A model generated the notes under the pieces. The model saw only the letters and a program-made list of their open reading frames with translations, was not told the origin of the DNA and ran no database searches. From Erpobdella octoculata (Eukaryota; Annelida; Clitellata; Hirudinida; Erpobdellidae): a stretch of 64,000 nucleotides of DNA. The stretch covers positions 1,907,341-1,971,340 of the forward strand of contig OZ022240.1 of assembly GCA_963978895.1 (NCBI GenBank), written 5' to 3'. This document shows, one piece after another, positions 37,393 through 50,176 of this stretch (the stretch's first letter is position 1; every line of letters begins with the position of its first letter). The translations under genes and the position numbers were made by a program.

Positions 37393-38170
37393 TAGCGGGG
37401 TTACCCGGCGTTGCCCGGGGTTTTTAGAGGTTTTTCTAATGTTTGTCCCTCTCACTCCCGTTTCCTTCTCCACTTTCCCGTTTTCGTCGCGTTCCCGGTC
37501 GCTTTTCCGCTCTCGGTCGTTTTCCAGCTCCCGGTCGCTTTCCCGCTCAGAAGTTTTGTTATCGATTTTATCTCTTGCTCGCGTTTCCTTCCAAGCTTGC
37601 TCTCCCGATTCCAGTCGCTTTCCGCGTTCCCGGTCGCTTTCCCGTTCCCGGTCGCTTTCCCGTTCCCGGTCGCTTTCCCGTTCCCGGTCGCTTTCCCGTT
37701 CCCGGTCGCTTTCCCGTTCCCGGTCGCTTTCCCGTTCCCGGTCGCTTTCCCGTTCCCGCTTGCTCTCCCGTTCCCGGTCATGCTTGCTTTCCCATTCCCG
37801 GTCACGGTTGCTCTCCCGTCCCCGTTCACGCTCATTTTCTCTTTTCCATTCTTTCATAACTTCTGTTAGCCTATAAAACGTAAAATAGATTTGCTAAGAC
37901 TATATATATATATATATGAATGTTTGTGGGTTAGTTTGTCTATTATAGAAACGGGAAAGCGACCCGGAACGGACAGTGAGTGGGAGCGGGAATGCGACAC
38001 GGAACGGACAGCGAGCGGGAGCGGGAATGCGACCGGCAGCGGGAAAACGACCGAAAACGGGAAAGCGAACAGGAGTGGGAAAGCAGGTGAGAAAGGAAAC
38101 GGGAGAGAAAGAGACAAACATTAGAAAAACCTCTAAAAAAACCCGGGCAACGCCGGGTATCTCCGCTAGT
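37391..38170. mobile_element. Two inverted copies of a non-autonomous repeat (head ACCCGGCGTTGCCCGGGT)
   Basis: The left edge reads CTAGCGGGGTTACCCGGCG and the right edge is its near inverse complement, ending CGCCGGGTATCTCCGCTAG. About 80 bp match on each arm, including TTTTTCTAATGTTTGTC. The head can form a 6-bp hairpin (ACCCGG/CCGGGT). The left arm contains about ten 18-bp units CCCGTTCCCGGTCGCTTT. The right arm holds a shorter inverse version. Each copy lies in or beside (AT)n. No protein-coding capacity is present. Confidence 0.75.
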
Positions 38171-38171
38171 A

Positions 38172-38436
38172 CATACATAAACACAGACACACATACATGC
38201 ACATACACATACATACATACACACATACATACGCACATACATATATATATAGTTCCCGCTCGCTCACCCGCTCCGCTCCGCTCATTTTGTGACGGATTTC
38301 AAAAATTTTTTCTCTATATTTGATTCCCCTTGACTCTCAAGATTGTGTGAAAATTTCATTACGATCGGATGAATGGTGTAGCAATGCATAAACGCCATTA
38401 ACATATATACATACAAACATTCATTTTTATATATAT

Positions 38437-38495
<59 letters not shown>

Positions 38496-38785
38496 TGTAT
38501 ACATAAACACAGACACAGACACACATACATGCACATACACATACATACATACACACATACATACGCACATACATATATATATAGTTCCCGCTCGCTCACC
38601 CGCTCCGCTCCGCTCATTTTGTGACGGATTTCAAAATTTTTTTTTTTTTTTTTGATTTTCATTGACTCTCAAGGTTGTGTGAAAATTTCATTACGATCGG
38701 ATGAAGGGTGTAGCAATGCATAAAGGACATTAACATACATAAATACAAACATTCATTTTTATATATATAGATATATATTCATAAA
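38172..38785. repeat. Tandem duplication (~336 bp) of a repeat tail plus CATA microsatellite
   Basis: The module CATA-rich run, TATATATATAGTTCCCGCTC, GCTCCGCTCATTTTGTGACG, TTTCATTACGATCGGATGAA, GTAGCAATGCATAAA, AAACATTCATTTTTATATAT occurs at 38176-38440 and again at ~38502-38775. The closing part matches the tail of the inverted pair next door (AAACATTCATATATATATAT). All probably belong to one family. Confidence 0.8.
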
Positions 38786-41100
38786 ACATAAATGTACAAA
38801 TTTTTTTCAAATAAATTAACAAATGGAAAACAAAACAAAAAAACTCTTCTGCCATAAGATGGTAAAATTTTCTAATTTTCTACTTTGAATTGAAAAAAAA
38901 ACAACATTAACACCACAAGAAACACGTTTCGTCACAATTTAGAAACAGGCTAACACCCCACCGGTCACAGCCACCACTAGTACCCTAACCCACATTCCCT
39001 CACCCTGAACTCTGAACTCCGACCTCCAGTTCAGGCATCCCTCATTCATAAAAAATATTTACATTTTGACCTTCTCGGCGACCCGGTAAATTTATCCTTT
39101 TGTGCGGCGCTTGTACCGGGTACAAAAGGGTCGCAGCCCCAGTCGCATACATCATACTTGGTGCGTCAAGTCAAATATAGCCTCTCACCTGAGCTTTCTT
39201 TTCTTCTTCACTCTCTCCATTTATCTCTTCTTTTTTCTAATTTTCTTTCTTTTACCATTTTTTCCATCTTTATGATTTTCTTAATTTTTAAATATTTTCT
39301 TATTTTCTGTTGCTAAATCAACTAGTCTAATAAAATAAATTTTTATTTTTTTTATTTGTCTTCAACGTGTGAATATCACTTAAAATGATTTACACTGTAT
39401 AGAGTGCGTCTCACCAAGCGTGAAATTGAAGCGAAATACTTTTTTGGCTCTATCTCCTTCGCCGCCTTACGCGCTCTCTCTCTCTCACTCTCTTTATATC
39501 TCTCTTCTTTCTCTCTTTTTCTGTCTCTCCCTCCCTCGCTTTCTCTACCTTCATATCTTTCTTTTTCTTTTCACATCTTTTTCACACTGTTTCTATTTAT
39601 CTTTCATACCCAAGTTTTTTAAATATAGTTCTTTGAAAACGCAACTCAATTTTTTTTGGACCGTCTGCAACCAACATGGAATTGCAATCCAGGAACGAAC
39701 GGAGTGTGTGAATCAACTCAGTGGCCCGATGAACCTGTTTGGTAAGGTCCTGCACATCAGGGACTTCTAGATTTCTCCTCTCCTATTTTACTTCTACAAA
39801 TCTGCCTCTGGGAAAGAAAAAATAATAAAAAACCCAGATAGACAGATAGAAGAGGGTCGGAATACCAAAGAAAACTTAACCATGTTCAACTTTTAACTTT
39901 ATAAATTAACAAAAAAAAATTTAGCTGATTTTTTTGCCCGATTGAAAAAGTTTTAGTTGACGGTTCTGGCCGAATTAAAGGTTAGAGTTCAAGACGATGG
40001 GTTGAGGGCGATGTATCAGTGGCAATGACGGGGTAAGTGTAACCACGTTCTTATTTGTTGTGAGCATTTTGTTTAAACTTCTTAGCTTATTCATCATCAC
40101 TTTTCATTATTGACGTTTTCCTATCCCCCCCCCAAAAAAAATTGCAAACCCCCAGCAAGCACCAGCTCTACAGCACTGCCAGCTGCTAGCGATTACAGCA
40201 GTGCCAGCTGCTAGCGATTACAGCAGCTCTACAGCGGCGACACGACAGCAATGTCCACAAAAAACTGTGCAAATGCAACAATGATGGAAATTAAAATTCG
40301 CGTCATGGACGAAAAACACGCGCCTGCGCTGTTTCGCTCCGAGCTGAAAAAAAAAACGGAAACAGAATCGTTTTTATGGAAATAAAGGAAAAACATTTAA
40401 TTGGGAACTCAAAGTGAATTTTTGTGTTTGTACGACTGAAACTTTAAAAAATAATTTATTATAAACAACCATTTGGTAATGATTAAAACACTTATTAAAT
40501 ACGCAATTCAATAAAAACAAATTCAATATATGCGAAAAAAATAACAACAACTATTTTCAGCTTGTAAAAGCTCTGGCCAAAAAATTAAAAAAATATAGTT
40601 AAACTTACAAAACCTGAAGTTTTTTATTGTTTTTATGCATAAATTTTTTGTTTTTTTTTTGTAAATGTTTTTCACCTCAGTAGCAGCACCAGCGTAAAGG
40701 AAACTTTAATATTGTTGTCATCTTAGTTGTTTATCTATGATTACTTCAGCCACGTTCGTAACTGTCTCACTTTTGCTTCACTCTCTCCTCATTTGTTTTA
40801 CTTTATTTTTTTTACTATTTTTGGCTTTTTGTTTTTCTTTATATTTTTTTCTTTGTTCTTTCCGTTTTTCTTTGTATCTTTTTTTCTAGAAATTTCCTTC
40901 CTATTTTTCTATCTTTGTTCATGCTTTCTTTCTTTTTTATCTCTTCTTTGTATCACAATTCTCACTCAAAAAATTTCCAGGGCTTCCAACATCCATCGTC
41001 AACACACACAACCAGGAGCGCAACAATCCGACGACCAGTACGATTAATCTTTCCGCTTAATTCCATCCGAGAAAATGGAAAACCTGCTGGCGCAATTGAA
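38786..41100. other. Spacer, no gene supported
   Basis: AT-rich DNA with a CT tract (~39465-39600). A perfect hairpin (CCTTTTGT...ACAAAAGG) lies at ~39096-39130. A 25-bp direct duplication (CAGTGCCAGCTGCTAGCGATTA) lies near 40170-40225. A possible isolated exon at 39692-39742 has AG and GTAAGG borders but no recognisable product. Confidence 0.45.
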
Positions 41101-41104
41101 TAAA

Positions 41105-41465
41105 AAATTCATGGAGCTAAAAACTCGTGGAGCTAAAATATTTTATGAAGCTAAAACTCCATGGAGCTAAACAATCATGGAGCTAAAGATTTATCTAGCT
41201 ACAAATTCATGGAGCTACAAATTTTGAGCTGAAAATTCATGGAGCTACAAATTCATGGAGTTAAAAATTCATGGAGCTAAAAATGTATGGAGCTAAAAAT
41301 TCGTGGAACTAAAAATTTATACAGCTAAACATTCATTGAGCTAAAACTTCATGGAGCTAAAAATTCATGAAGCTAAACATTCATTGAGCTAAAATTTCAT
41401 GGAGCTAAAAATTCATGGAGCTAAAATTCATGGAGCTAAAAAGTAATGGTCTAAAGATTCCTTCA
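41105..41465. repeat. Degenerate ~17-bp minisatellite (TCATGGAGCTAAAAAT)
   Basis: About twenty units with many substitutions and a few missing bases. It looks old and unhomogenised compared with the 18-bp array at 10862. Confidence 0.88.
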
Positions 41466-43500
41466 GCTTTTGTTAGCTCCAAATTTCATACCCGATAAAC
41501 ATCTTCTAATACAAACATCTTTCATAATACATTGGCTATTAATTTTTTAGAAAGTTTGTCTCTACCTTTTTGTCTTAGTTTTTGTCCTTGGGAAAGTTTG
41601 CCGCTAAAAAGTCTTGCCCCGGTTTTTTGCTCCTAGGAAAGTTTGCACCCGGATTTTTCTCTCATCTTTTTTGCCTTGGGATTTTTGCCTCCGATTTTTT
41701 GCCACTGGAAAAGTTTCCTCCCGGTTTTTCACATCGTTTTTTCTTTTTGCTTTTATTTTTTTCGCCAGTTTTCGCCCTGCTCGTTTTTTCGTTTGTTTTT
41801 TAATCTCGATTTTTTGTTCACGGACTAAAAATCAGATCTAAGATAAATTACATTTTGGTTTGTTAAATTTTAGAAACGAAAAACTAAATTAATTGGCATC
41901 CGTTAACGAACGAAAAGCACTTGAGTTCAAAAGTTGAGTTCAAAGACGGGGAATATTAGGGTCAACCAATCGAAACGTTTTACAAAAAAGTTTTTAATGA
42001 AAAAAAATATTCAACAGTTAGTTTTTCTAATTAAATTTAACTCTTCACACTTTGAAGTAATCACTTGATCTAGTCCCCTTTTTCTTTCTTTCTTCTTCCA
42101 AATAATTTCTCGTCTCCAATTCAACAACTCTTCCAGATAATTTTTCGTCTCCATTTCAACAACTCCGCCCCCCCCCCTCCACCGATTCCCTCCTGTATTT
42201 CTCTCCTCTCTCCGTTTCTCCGCTCTAATTCCCCGCTCCAATTCCGACGCCCCTTAACTGCCCGCTCTCTTGAGCCGTCGTTTTGGCACAAGCGACGTCG
42301 TATGAAAGCCATTTTATGGCACCGTCGAGGGGTCTTTGAGTCTTCATTACCGGGCCATGCCGTCCGGGGGTCGCATTACGGGTCGATAACATGGCCATCG
42401 AGTGGACATTAAGGGTTGCTGACCGTCATCGTTGTCGTGCAAATGTCACTGGGCTGGTTATGATGTTTTTATAATTATTTATAGTAAAAGAGAGAAAGAG
42501 AAAATAAGAGAAGAGGATGAGAGTGCGTGGCACTCGAAAATTTTTTTCAAGGGGTCACGGACCAAAGGCCGCAGCTCTAGCTACCCCGTGCAAAGATAAA
42601 CGCGACCGACCACAGACCCATATCTTCACGCACCTTCACACAGATACAGGCCGACACACGGGGGCACGTACGTCTTCCTGTTGATTGTTTTCAAGAACAC
42701 CTGTCTCATAATTTTTTTCCAATTTTCTTCTCTTCTTACGCTCCCATATTTTTTCTTATTTTTTTTTGTGTTTCAACTTTAATATTTTTTGAATTAGTGT
42801 TTGTTTACATTTTTGAAAAAAAAACTAACTTTATTTTTTGAATGCTTTTCTGGTTTTGTATTTGTTTGGTTTTTGCTTCTTTACATATTCTGGTGATTAA
42901 TTAGCAAATTATTTTGTTTTTAGAAAAGAATAAAATCTTTCTGAAATAAATTTTTCTGGCAGTGAGTAAACTTGAGAGAAAAAAAATTTTTTTTTGCAGG
43001 TGTCTTTTGAGGCATGGCGAAGCGTGAGGCGGAGAAAGGCGAGACAAGTGGCGAGATACCAGGCGGGATGAGTGGCATGGAAGGTGGGGGTGGGGTGGCG
43101 AGAGAAAATGTAGGAATATGCGAGTAAAAATAATAATAAAAAATTTATGAACAAACTAATTATCTCGTATTTTATTAATATTCATTTTTTAGTTATTATT
43201 ATATTAATTTATTACATATCTATATATTTCTATTTACGCATAATAATTCACATTTAATTTAAAAAAAACTGTCACAAAATTTTTTAATTTAAATGTCATG
43301 TGCTCGCTCAGCAAAACTGAAAACCTTTCAAAAGCAGAAAAAAGGAAAATGGAAAAAAACACATTCCTCTTACGAAATAGTCAATTTTTTTTCCAATTCT
43401 AAAAAGAACCGAAGCGTAATGTCAATTAAAATTTAAGAAGAAAAAAACCGCCTGAAGAACATCGAAAAAAACTTTTCAACACTGAAAACATCAGTTTATG
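41466..43500. other. Spacer, no gene supported
   Basis: The spacer contains a TTTGCC/GGGATTTTTG-like repetitive stretch (41580-41770) and a GC-richer patch (42240-42440), neither with recognisable coding content. Confidence 0.4.
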
Positions 43501-44019
43501 CACCGACACACGCACACCAAACACACACACCACACACACGCACACACATACACACACACACACAAAGCCACGCGCATACCTTTAAGGTGTCCTTCTTTGT
43601 ACCGTCGGTTAGACTGCCAGTGCCTTGCCATAATATCTCTCCGTCGTTTCCTGAAACTTTCGGTTAGTTTTCATTTCATTAGCCTAATTATCATTAATAT
43701 TAATCAGCTAATTTGAATATTATAAATATTAATAGTAATACTAATAATAGCATGTATTGACTGTTTATAGATTTAAAATGTGCGTTTGATATACATTCAA
43801 AGGTATATCAACTAAATATAAAATAAATTATAATATGTTTTATTATTATTATTATTATAATAACTATTGATTTTATTATTATTTATTAGCGTTTGTTATT
43901 GTTTCATGCAGTAGTAGCGGATTGCGTGTTGTGGCAAATTTGAGATGTCAAAATTTTAATTCGCCTTTTTCAATTTCGATTCCACGCTTTCAAGCCAGCC
44001 CATCATTTATCTAGAAAGC

Positions 44020-44410
44020 TGGAGTCCGAATAAATGAATGAATGAATGAACGAGTAATTGAGTTAATGCATTAATGTTTGAATGGATGCAAGAATGATTG
44101 AATTAATGCAATAATAATTGAATTAATGCATGTACTTATGTATGAATGAATGAATTAATTAATTGATGATTGAATTAATGCACTTATGAATAAATTAACG
44201 ATTGAATGAATGAATGCACAAATGATTGATTTAAAGCGTTAATGATTGAATGCACGTATGAATGAATTAATGAATTAATGATTGATTGAATGAATGAATG
44301 CACAAATGATTGATTTAAAGCGTTAATGATTGAATGCACGTATGAATGAATTAATGAATTAATGATTGAATTAATGCATTAATGATTGAATGCATGCAGG
44401 AATGATTGAA
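44020..44410. repeat. TGAA-type degenerate array with an 84-bp duplication
   Basis: GAATGAAT and ATTAATGATTGA units are present. A block containing CACAAATGATTGATTTAAAG is repeated at 44217 and 44301, including the following GCGTTAATGATTGAATGCAC. Confidence 0.82.
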
Positions 44411-44699
44411 CGAGCTGATGAATAGCCAGATCAAAAGAAGGTCACAACGACATATGATGCACAAACGGCAAAATATATGAGTTCTATTAATTTAATATTA
44501 GGTGTCGCCAGTCCCTTACCAGGACATGCTATTTACCACGAAAATGTTACCATCAATCTCGCATCTACATATAATTTATTAATTCTTTTCCTATCTATCT
44601 TTCTTTCTCATTCTCTCTGCCCTTCTCTCTCTTCTTTCTCTTTCTCATTTTTGTTTCTTTCCAACTTGTAGCACCATTCTCTTACCTACTCTGCTTCCC

Positions 44700-44842
44700 C
44701 AAACCAGCCACCACTACAAACACCACCATCACCACCGCCGCCACCACCACCACTACCACCACAACTACCACCACCACTACCACCACTACCACCACCACCA
44801 CTACCACCACAACTACCACCACCATTACCACCACCACTCTCC
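44700..44842. repeat. CCA/CTA triplet array
   Basis: ACCACCACCACT and ACCACCACAACT units span ~140 bp. Confidence 0.85.
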
Positions 44843-45630
44843 ATCCTCTTGTGGCCATAAAACAAGCATGAAGACAAATTGAATTCCGCTCCAAACAAAG
44901 TGCATTGTTTAAATCGAAAAACTCATTCCCGCTCCAATGGCTCCGCTCTCTGTCATGGGGAAGTGGAAAAGCTCGGGGAGTTCACGAAAAACAGGGAAAA
45001 AAGCGAACAGGGTTAAAGCAGGGGTCAACAGAAAAAGAAGGACTACTTACACGAGTTCAAATATTTAGGAACGGGGTCAAACCGAAGCTGCAGAAGGAGA
45101 CACCTAGGATGGGGGAGTTCATTTAATTCAATTATAAAGATTGGTTGGAATGATATAATTGTTGAATTTGATGTTAAAAATAAAGGGAAAGAATTAATCT
45201 TGTTTTTGCGTATGTGTGTGTCTGTGTGAATGTAGTTGTTGGTGAGTGCCAGTATTAGAGAGTTTGTACGATCTACGTGAGAGAGTAGGTTTTTATTTTT
45301 ATTTTAGTATCAAACATTTGCATAACATTAAATAAACTGGATTTGTTTCAGGCCGAACTCTCACGTTTTTCGTATTTAAATTAGAGAGAAATTATTTCAA
45401 AGTTAAAAAAAAAGAAAACGTTTGAAAGAGTATTTATCGTAAAAAAACAAATAGAATAAAAATTAAAATGGAAAAAATGTAAATTAACGAGGAAATGGAT
45501 TACACTCGTTTGATGATATGTTTCTTCTCTTTTCATAATCATCAGGCGAGATGACCTTTCAATAGGTAAACAGACCAGGAGATTGATGACTACCCCCTGC
45601 TCCATCCTCGCCCCTCAGCCCTCTTTCTCT

Positions 45631-45932
<302 letters not shown>

Positions 45933-45999
45933 ACAAAAATTAGCCCTCGGGTTTTGGACCCACGCAAAAATACTTTTTTTTTAAGTGAGAATAATGGGT

Positions 46000-48830
46000 T
46001 TTTGTACGTAGATGCATGTAAGGCCAGATGTACATTGTTCTGCATTGTTGCTTATTGTTGAGTATCGATGTGTACTGCTGCATATTGCTACATATTGCTA
46101 CGTGTCATTGTGTTACTGTTGACGGGTGGGCCTAAAAATCGACAACTTACATCAATTAATAGCTCATTTGAATGCCACAACCTTTCAAGCTATTAAGTGA
46201 CATGAACTTTCAAACATGTACGTTGGCGTGACCTTTCAATCGCATTAGGCGAAGGGGGGGGTTGAAGCCCTCCCGAACATCCCTCCCTCCCCCACGTACT
46301 AAATCTTAGTGGGTCTTATGAACAAATACTTCACATTTTACCTGCGACTATCAACCAGCAATTGAAACTGTGAATAAGGAAATAATTACAATTCAAATAA
46401 AAATTATATGTTATATATTAGCCCACGTCTGTGTAAGACGTTTTTTCGTGACGATTTGCTATCTTTGGTAAATTAATTTATATATAATAATATTAAATAA
46501 TAATATAAATAATTTTTTCTATATAAATTTAAGTTATATATTTTTTAATGTATTTAAATATTAAAAGTTGTTTTGCAATTGCACACTGTCAGCCTTGAAG
46601 ATAAAAAAAAGTGGCGCTACAATCGAAAAATAATAAATAATGAAATTTAAAAAAATCCGTCATTTTTGACGGGCTATCTCTAGTACAATAATAATATCTA
46701 AACATATCTTAAAGATATATTAAAAAAATTTTAGCATAAAAATTTAGCACGTTTTTCTGTACAAAAAAAACACTTTTTTTTATTGCCGAAGATAAAATTG
46801 AAACCTGCTGGCGGAATATCGCCATTTTGAAAAATCGTTTGTCGAATTCCAGCGGACCACCATAGATGCAGATTAGAAAACCAGACACAATAATATTCTT
46901 ATTTTTTTTTTACTTTTACTTTTTATTTATATTTTATTATTATAATTACTATTATTAGACTAGTAAAAGCTTCTGGAATACAGCTGCTTAGCTGAACAAG
47001 AATGCCTCTGTGAACACAAAGTCGTACAAGAACATGAGATTCTTACGGGGGTACTGGTCCCGTCCGTTACGGCCCGTCCACGGCACCCCAGCATTTAAAA
47101 AAAATGTTTAATTGCCAATGAAATGAAAGAGAGCTGGAAAGATGATGGAAAGGAGAGCTAGGGCTGGCTAGATGGAAAGGTGTTGAAATAGTGGAAGCAA
47201 GAACGAGAGGTTAAGAGAAGAGAACCGGAAAAGTAGTAGGGTTGGGGAGGGTAGCGGGGGAGGGTAGCGGGGGAGGGTCCGTCGAGCGTTCAACGCAATA
47301 ACAACGCCCGTGTATGCGTAACGTCCCGAGAGGGAGAGAAAACGGACGAAGGGGGGTAAAAGTTGTATTACGCATGCCCGCTATTGGTGGCGGGTGGTGC
47401 TCATAATGCTATGGAAATTGATTGCGTTTTTGGGAACGCTTTTGTTGTAGTTGGCATTGTTACTGGAGCTCTCTTGTACTTGTTGTTCACGACGAAGCTA
47501 ATATCTGTGCGCTTTCTGTTGTTTGTATATTTTTTGTTGCGTTTGTTGTAGTTGTCATGCGTTGTAGTTGTCCTGAGTTGTAGTTGTCCTGAGTTGTAGT
47601 TGTCCTGCCAGGTATTATTGTTTCCGCTGGTATGAAACCATTTCCACGAGGTGCGGTGTCATCGTACAAGAAGAATGGAATAATCCTAAAAAAAAAGAAG
47701 AGAATAAACGAAATTTCAGATCGTAAAAGCCTGAAATAGAAACAGATTGCTTTCAATCCACAACGAGGGCTGGCAGGATGGAGAGACGGAGACGGGAGGG
47801 GAAACGAACGGATGAACGTGAATGAGTGGACACCCACCCACCCCCCACTTCTCTCCCTCTTCGGGACAAACTGACGGACGAACGGGTTGACGGACGGCCG
47901 CTCCGGCGCAGGGGTTTTTGATGCGTTGATAAATATGAAAATCAACCGACGTAAAGATTAGTATGCAAATCAGTATGTAGATTTGTTTTGACGACGGAAA
48001 AGAGAGGAGATGGTTATGAACTTGCGAAGATAATGATGAGGATGCTTCTATCGGGATGTTTATATCTCATTTTTAAGCGATTTTTTTACCGATGACTGCC
48101 TACGTTTCAGTATCTGTTATCAATCTGGACGAATAAGTATACGTTCTTGCATGAATAAACTAGGTGGCTCTAAATACTAAAAAAAATTTTAGTAAATCCA
48201 TTTTCAACTTTCAAATCAATGTCAAATGTCAAACATATGTACTAATTTATTTCAAACAACAATTACACTACTGAACACAGAGACTGAATAGCTGAATATT
48301 CGACCAATCCAGGCAGCGACTGTCTCCTGAATTCGTCGATCAACTCGCGCTACCTTTGGAATGACTGGAAATTTTAGACTGTTTTTTTTTTTAAATAATT
48401 TTTTCATCATTTTCTACAAGAAATAACACTAATCATGACTGCATCGTATCCAGCGATTAAAAGAAATGGATTCAAAATTTTAAAATAAAATAAATAACGG
48501 GGGTAAAGAGCGGTGTGATTGGTGGGAAGTGAGGAGCTCAAGTCGAACGTACAAAATGTCGCTGGTTAAGCATGGATTAGGGTGTCAAGTGCTTAGATAG
48601 AATACCACTGTTGGTTCTGTTTGCCCAAATGTTTCATATTTAATAAAACCATACTTCGGTTAGTAGTTAGTAGGCTAAGCGTTTTAATCTTAAACTGGCA
48701 AAACACCCTTAAAATCCTCACCTACTCTTATATTCGGTCGAGGGCTTGCCCATAGCTACTAGGTTTTCTTATATTATTTTTTTTAGCTAAACAGTGTAGC
48801 TAAAAACACGGAGGGGGTCACAGTGGTGTA
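46000..48830. other. Spacer, no gene supported
   Basis: The spacer contains ATTGTTGCATATTGCTAC-like degenerate units (46040-46110) and AT-rich DNA. A three-copy GTTGTAGTTGTCCTGA repeat lies at 47550-47610. I see no splice-compatible exon with a recognisable product. Confidence 0.4.
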
Positions 48831-48835
48831 CAGGT

Positions 48836-48902
48836 GTAGTGCGGGAGTGCAGTGCAGGAGTGCAGTGCAGGAGTGCAGTGCAGGAGTGCAGTGCAGAAGT
48901 GC
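48836..48902. repeat. 14-bp repeat (GTGCAGGAGTGCAG)
   Basis: Four to five copies of GTGCAGGAGTGCAG, the last ones slightly altered. Confidence 0.88.
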
Positions 48903-49064
48903 AGATGCATCAAATTTGCAGCGCAGCAACTTTGACTTTTGAAACAAACAGCAACACGCGGCTATTCAAACAAACAAAAAACATTTTAAATTAATACAGA
49001 TACGACTTCATTCAGTCAACTTTAGTCGTAGCAAAACTAAGTGTTAGATAAAAACAAAACTTAA

Positions 49065-49499
49065 TCAATTTTTAGCGTCTTGAGATGATGACGCTGCACT
49101 CCTGTAACGATCAGTAAAGATCTGTCGTCGCGTTCCGAGCAGCAGAGGATTGAGCAGCCGGCCACTGCCACGGGAGGAGAGATCCAGTCTAAGCGAGGAC
49201 CTTTTCCGACCGAACAGCATGTGGTTGACATTCGGATGTAAACTCCTTTTCTCCTCCTTGATGTTGATCTCCGAACCGGGTACCCCCACCTCCTGTCGCC
49301 GAAGATCAACAACGTCTGTGACACTTCTTGGGCCGTCGAGCGGAACCTCGGGGGCGGCGGCGGCGTGGTGGAGGCATCGTGGATCGAAGCAGAGAGGGTC
49401 GCTTTTCGACTGCTCCAGAGATGAAGGAAGAACGCAGAACAAGATAAGAGCAATAGTGGAGAAAAATATCAAGCGATCTCCTCTCAAAATTCTGAACAT
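49065..49499 (-). CDS. Probable neuropeptide precursor with one amidated peptide
   Basis: A single open frame of 144 residues. Residues 1-29 form a typical secretory signal: basic RILRGDR, hydrophobic core LIFFSTIALILFCVLP, small residues after. A two-cysteine segment (CFDPRC, 37-42) follows, then a spacer containing RR (67-68). The classic cassette is KEEKR (81-85), SLHPNVNHMLF (86-96), glycine 97 for C-terminal amidation and tribasic RKR (98-100). This predicts SLHPNVNHMLF-amide after convertase cleavage. The C-terminal 44 residues contain another RR (124-125) but no second amidation site. The base composition is much less AT-rich than the flanks, supporting real coding. A TATA-like ATATAAA lies 73 bp before the start. 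I do not recognise the peptide family; the -MLFamide end does not match a family I can name with confidence. The start is the first ATG, in an A-rich context. Confidence 0.62.
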   Translation of the reverse strand: MFRILRGDRLIFFSTIALILFCVLPSSLEQSKSDPLCFDPRCLHHAAAAPEVPLDGPRSVTDVVDLRRQEVGVPGSEINIKEEKRSLHPNVNHMLFGRKRSSLRLDLSSRGSGRLLNPLLLGTRRQIFTDRYRSAASSSQDAKN

Positions 49500-49571
49500 T
49501 TTTTTTTTAAATTTTATATTTCTGTTCTCTTCTCTCTGAGTCTTCTTCGTCCGGGGATTTTCAATTCTTTG

Positions 49572-49578
49572 TTTATAT
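49572..49578 (-). promoter_or_regulatory. TATA-like element upstream of the neuropeptide gene
   Basis: ATATAAA on the minus strand, 73 bp upstream of the ATG at 49499, would give a 5' UTR of roughly 45 nt. AT-rich surroundings weaken the call. Confidence 0.3.
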
Positions 49579-50044
49579 GCTGGAAAAGAAGTTTAAATGT
49601 CAGAAATTAATTCTTCACAAGTGAAGCTGGAAAGAGAAGAAGTCGAATTTCAATCAGGGAAGGAACAGTTGGTTTTATACGCACTCGGTTGGTTTTATAC
49701 GCACTCGGACGGTAAAATGTGTGAAACTCATCCTCCCGGAAATGATACTACTTCCGCTTTCTAGAACTTCCTGCGAGGTTCTCAAGTTGAAAAAAAATTA
49801 AAAAAACTTTTTTTTTTGGTTTGCGGTTTTGTTGTTCGTTTTGCAAACGTTTTACGGTTCTTTGTTTTGTTGTTCGTTTTTCGAACGTTTTGTTTAAAGA
49901 AAAACAGATTGCTATTTTCATTTTTTAAAGAAACATTTCCGTTAGTCAGTTTTATTAAATTTAAAGCTCGAACAAGACAGTTTCAGTTCGAAGTAGAAGC
50001 AAAAAATATATAAAAAATTGTATCGTGAAGCTCATACCCCGATC

Positions 50045-50176
<132 letters not shown>

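Noticed and set aside
37345..37876. R/E- and P-F-rich frames in the 18-bp CCCGTTCCCGGTCGCTTT array
   Set aside because: Open on both strands because of the period; the sequence belongs to a non-autonomous repeat with inverted ends.
39096..39130. microRNA-like hairpin (CCTTTTGT...ACAAAAGG)
   Set aside because: The stem is only 8 bp with a GC-rich 18-base loop, too short for a miRNA precursor.
47487..47945. 152-codon minus frame (PSVNPFVRQFVPKRERSGG start)
   Set aside because: Contains a KR site that looked peptide-like, but there is no signal peptide or amidation site, and part of it overlaps a direct GTTGTAGTTGTCCTGA repeat.
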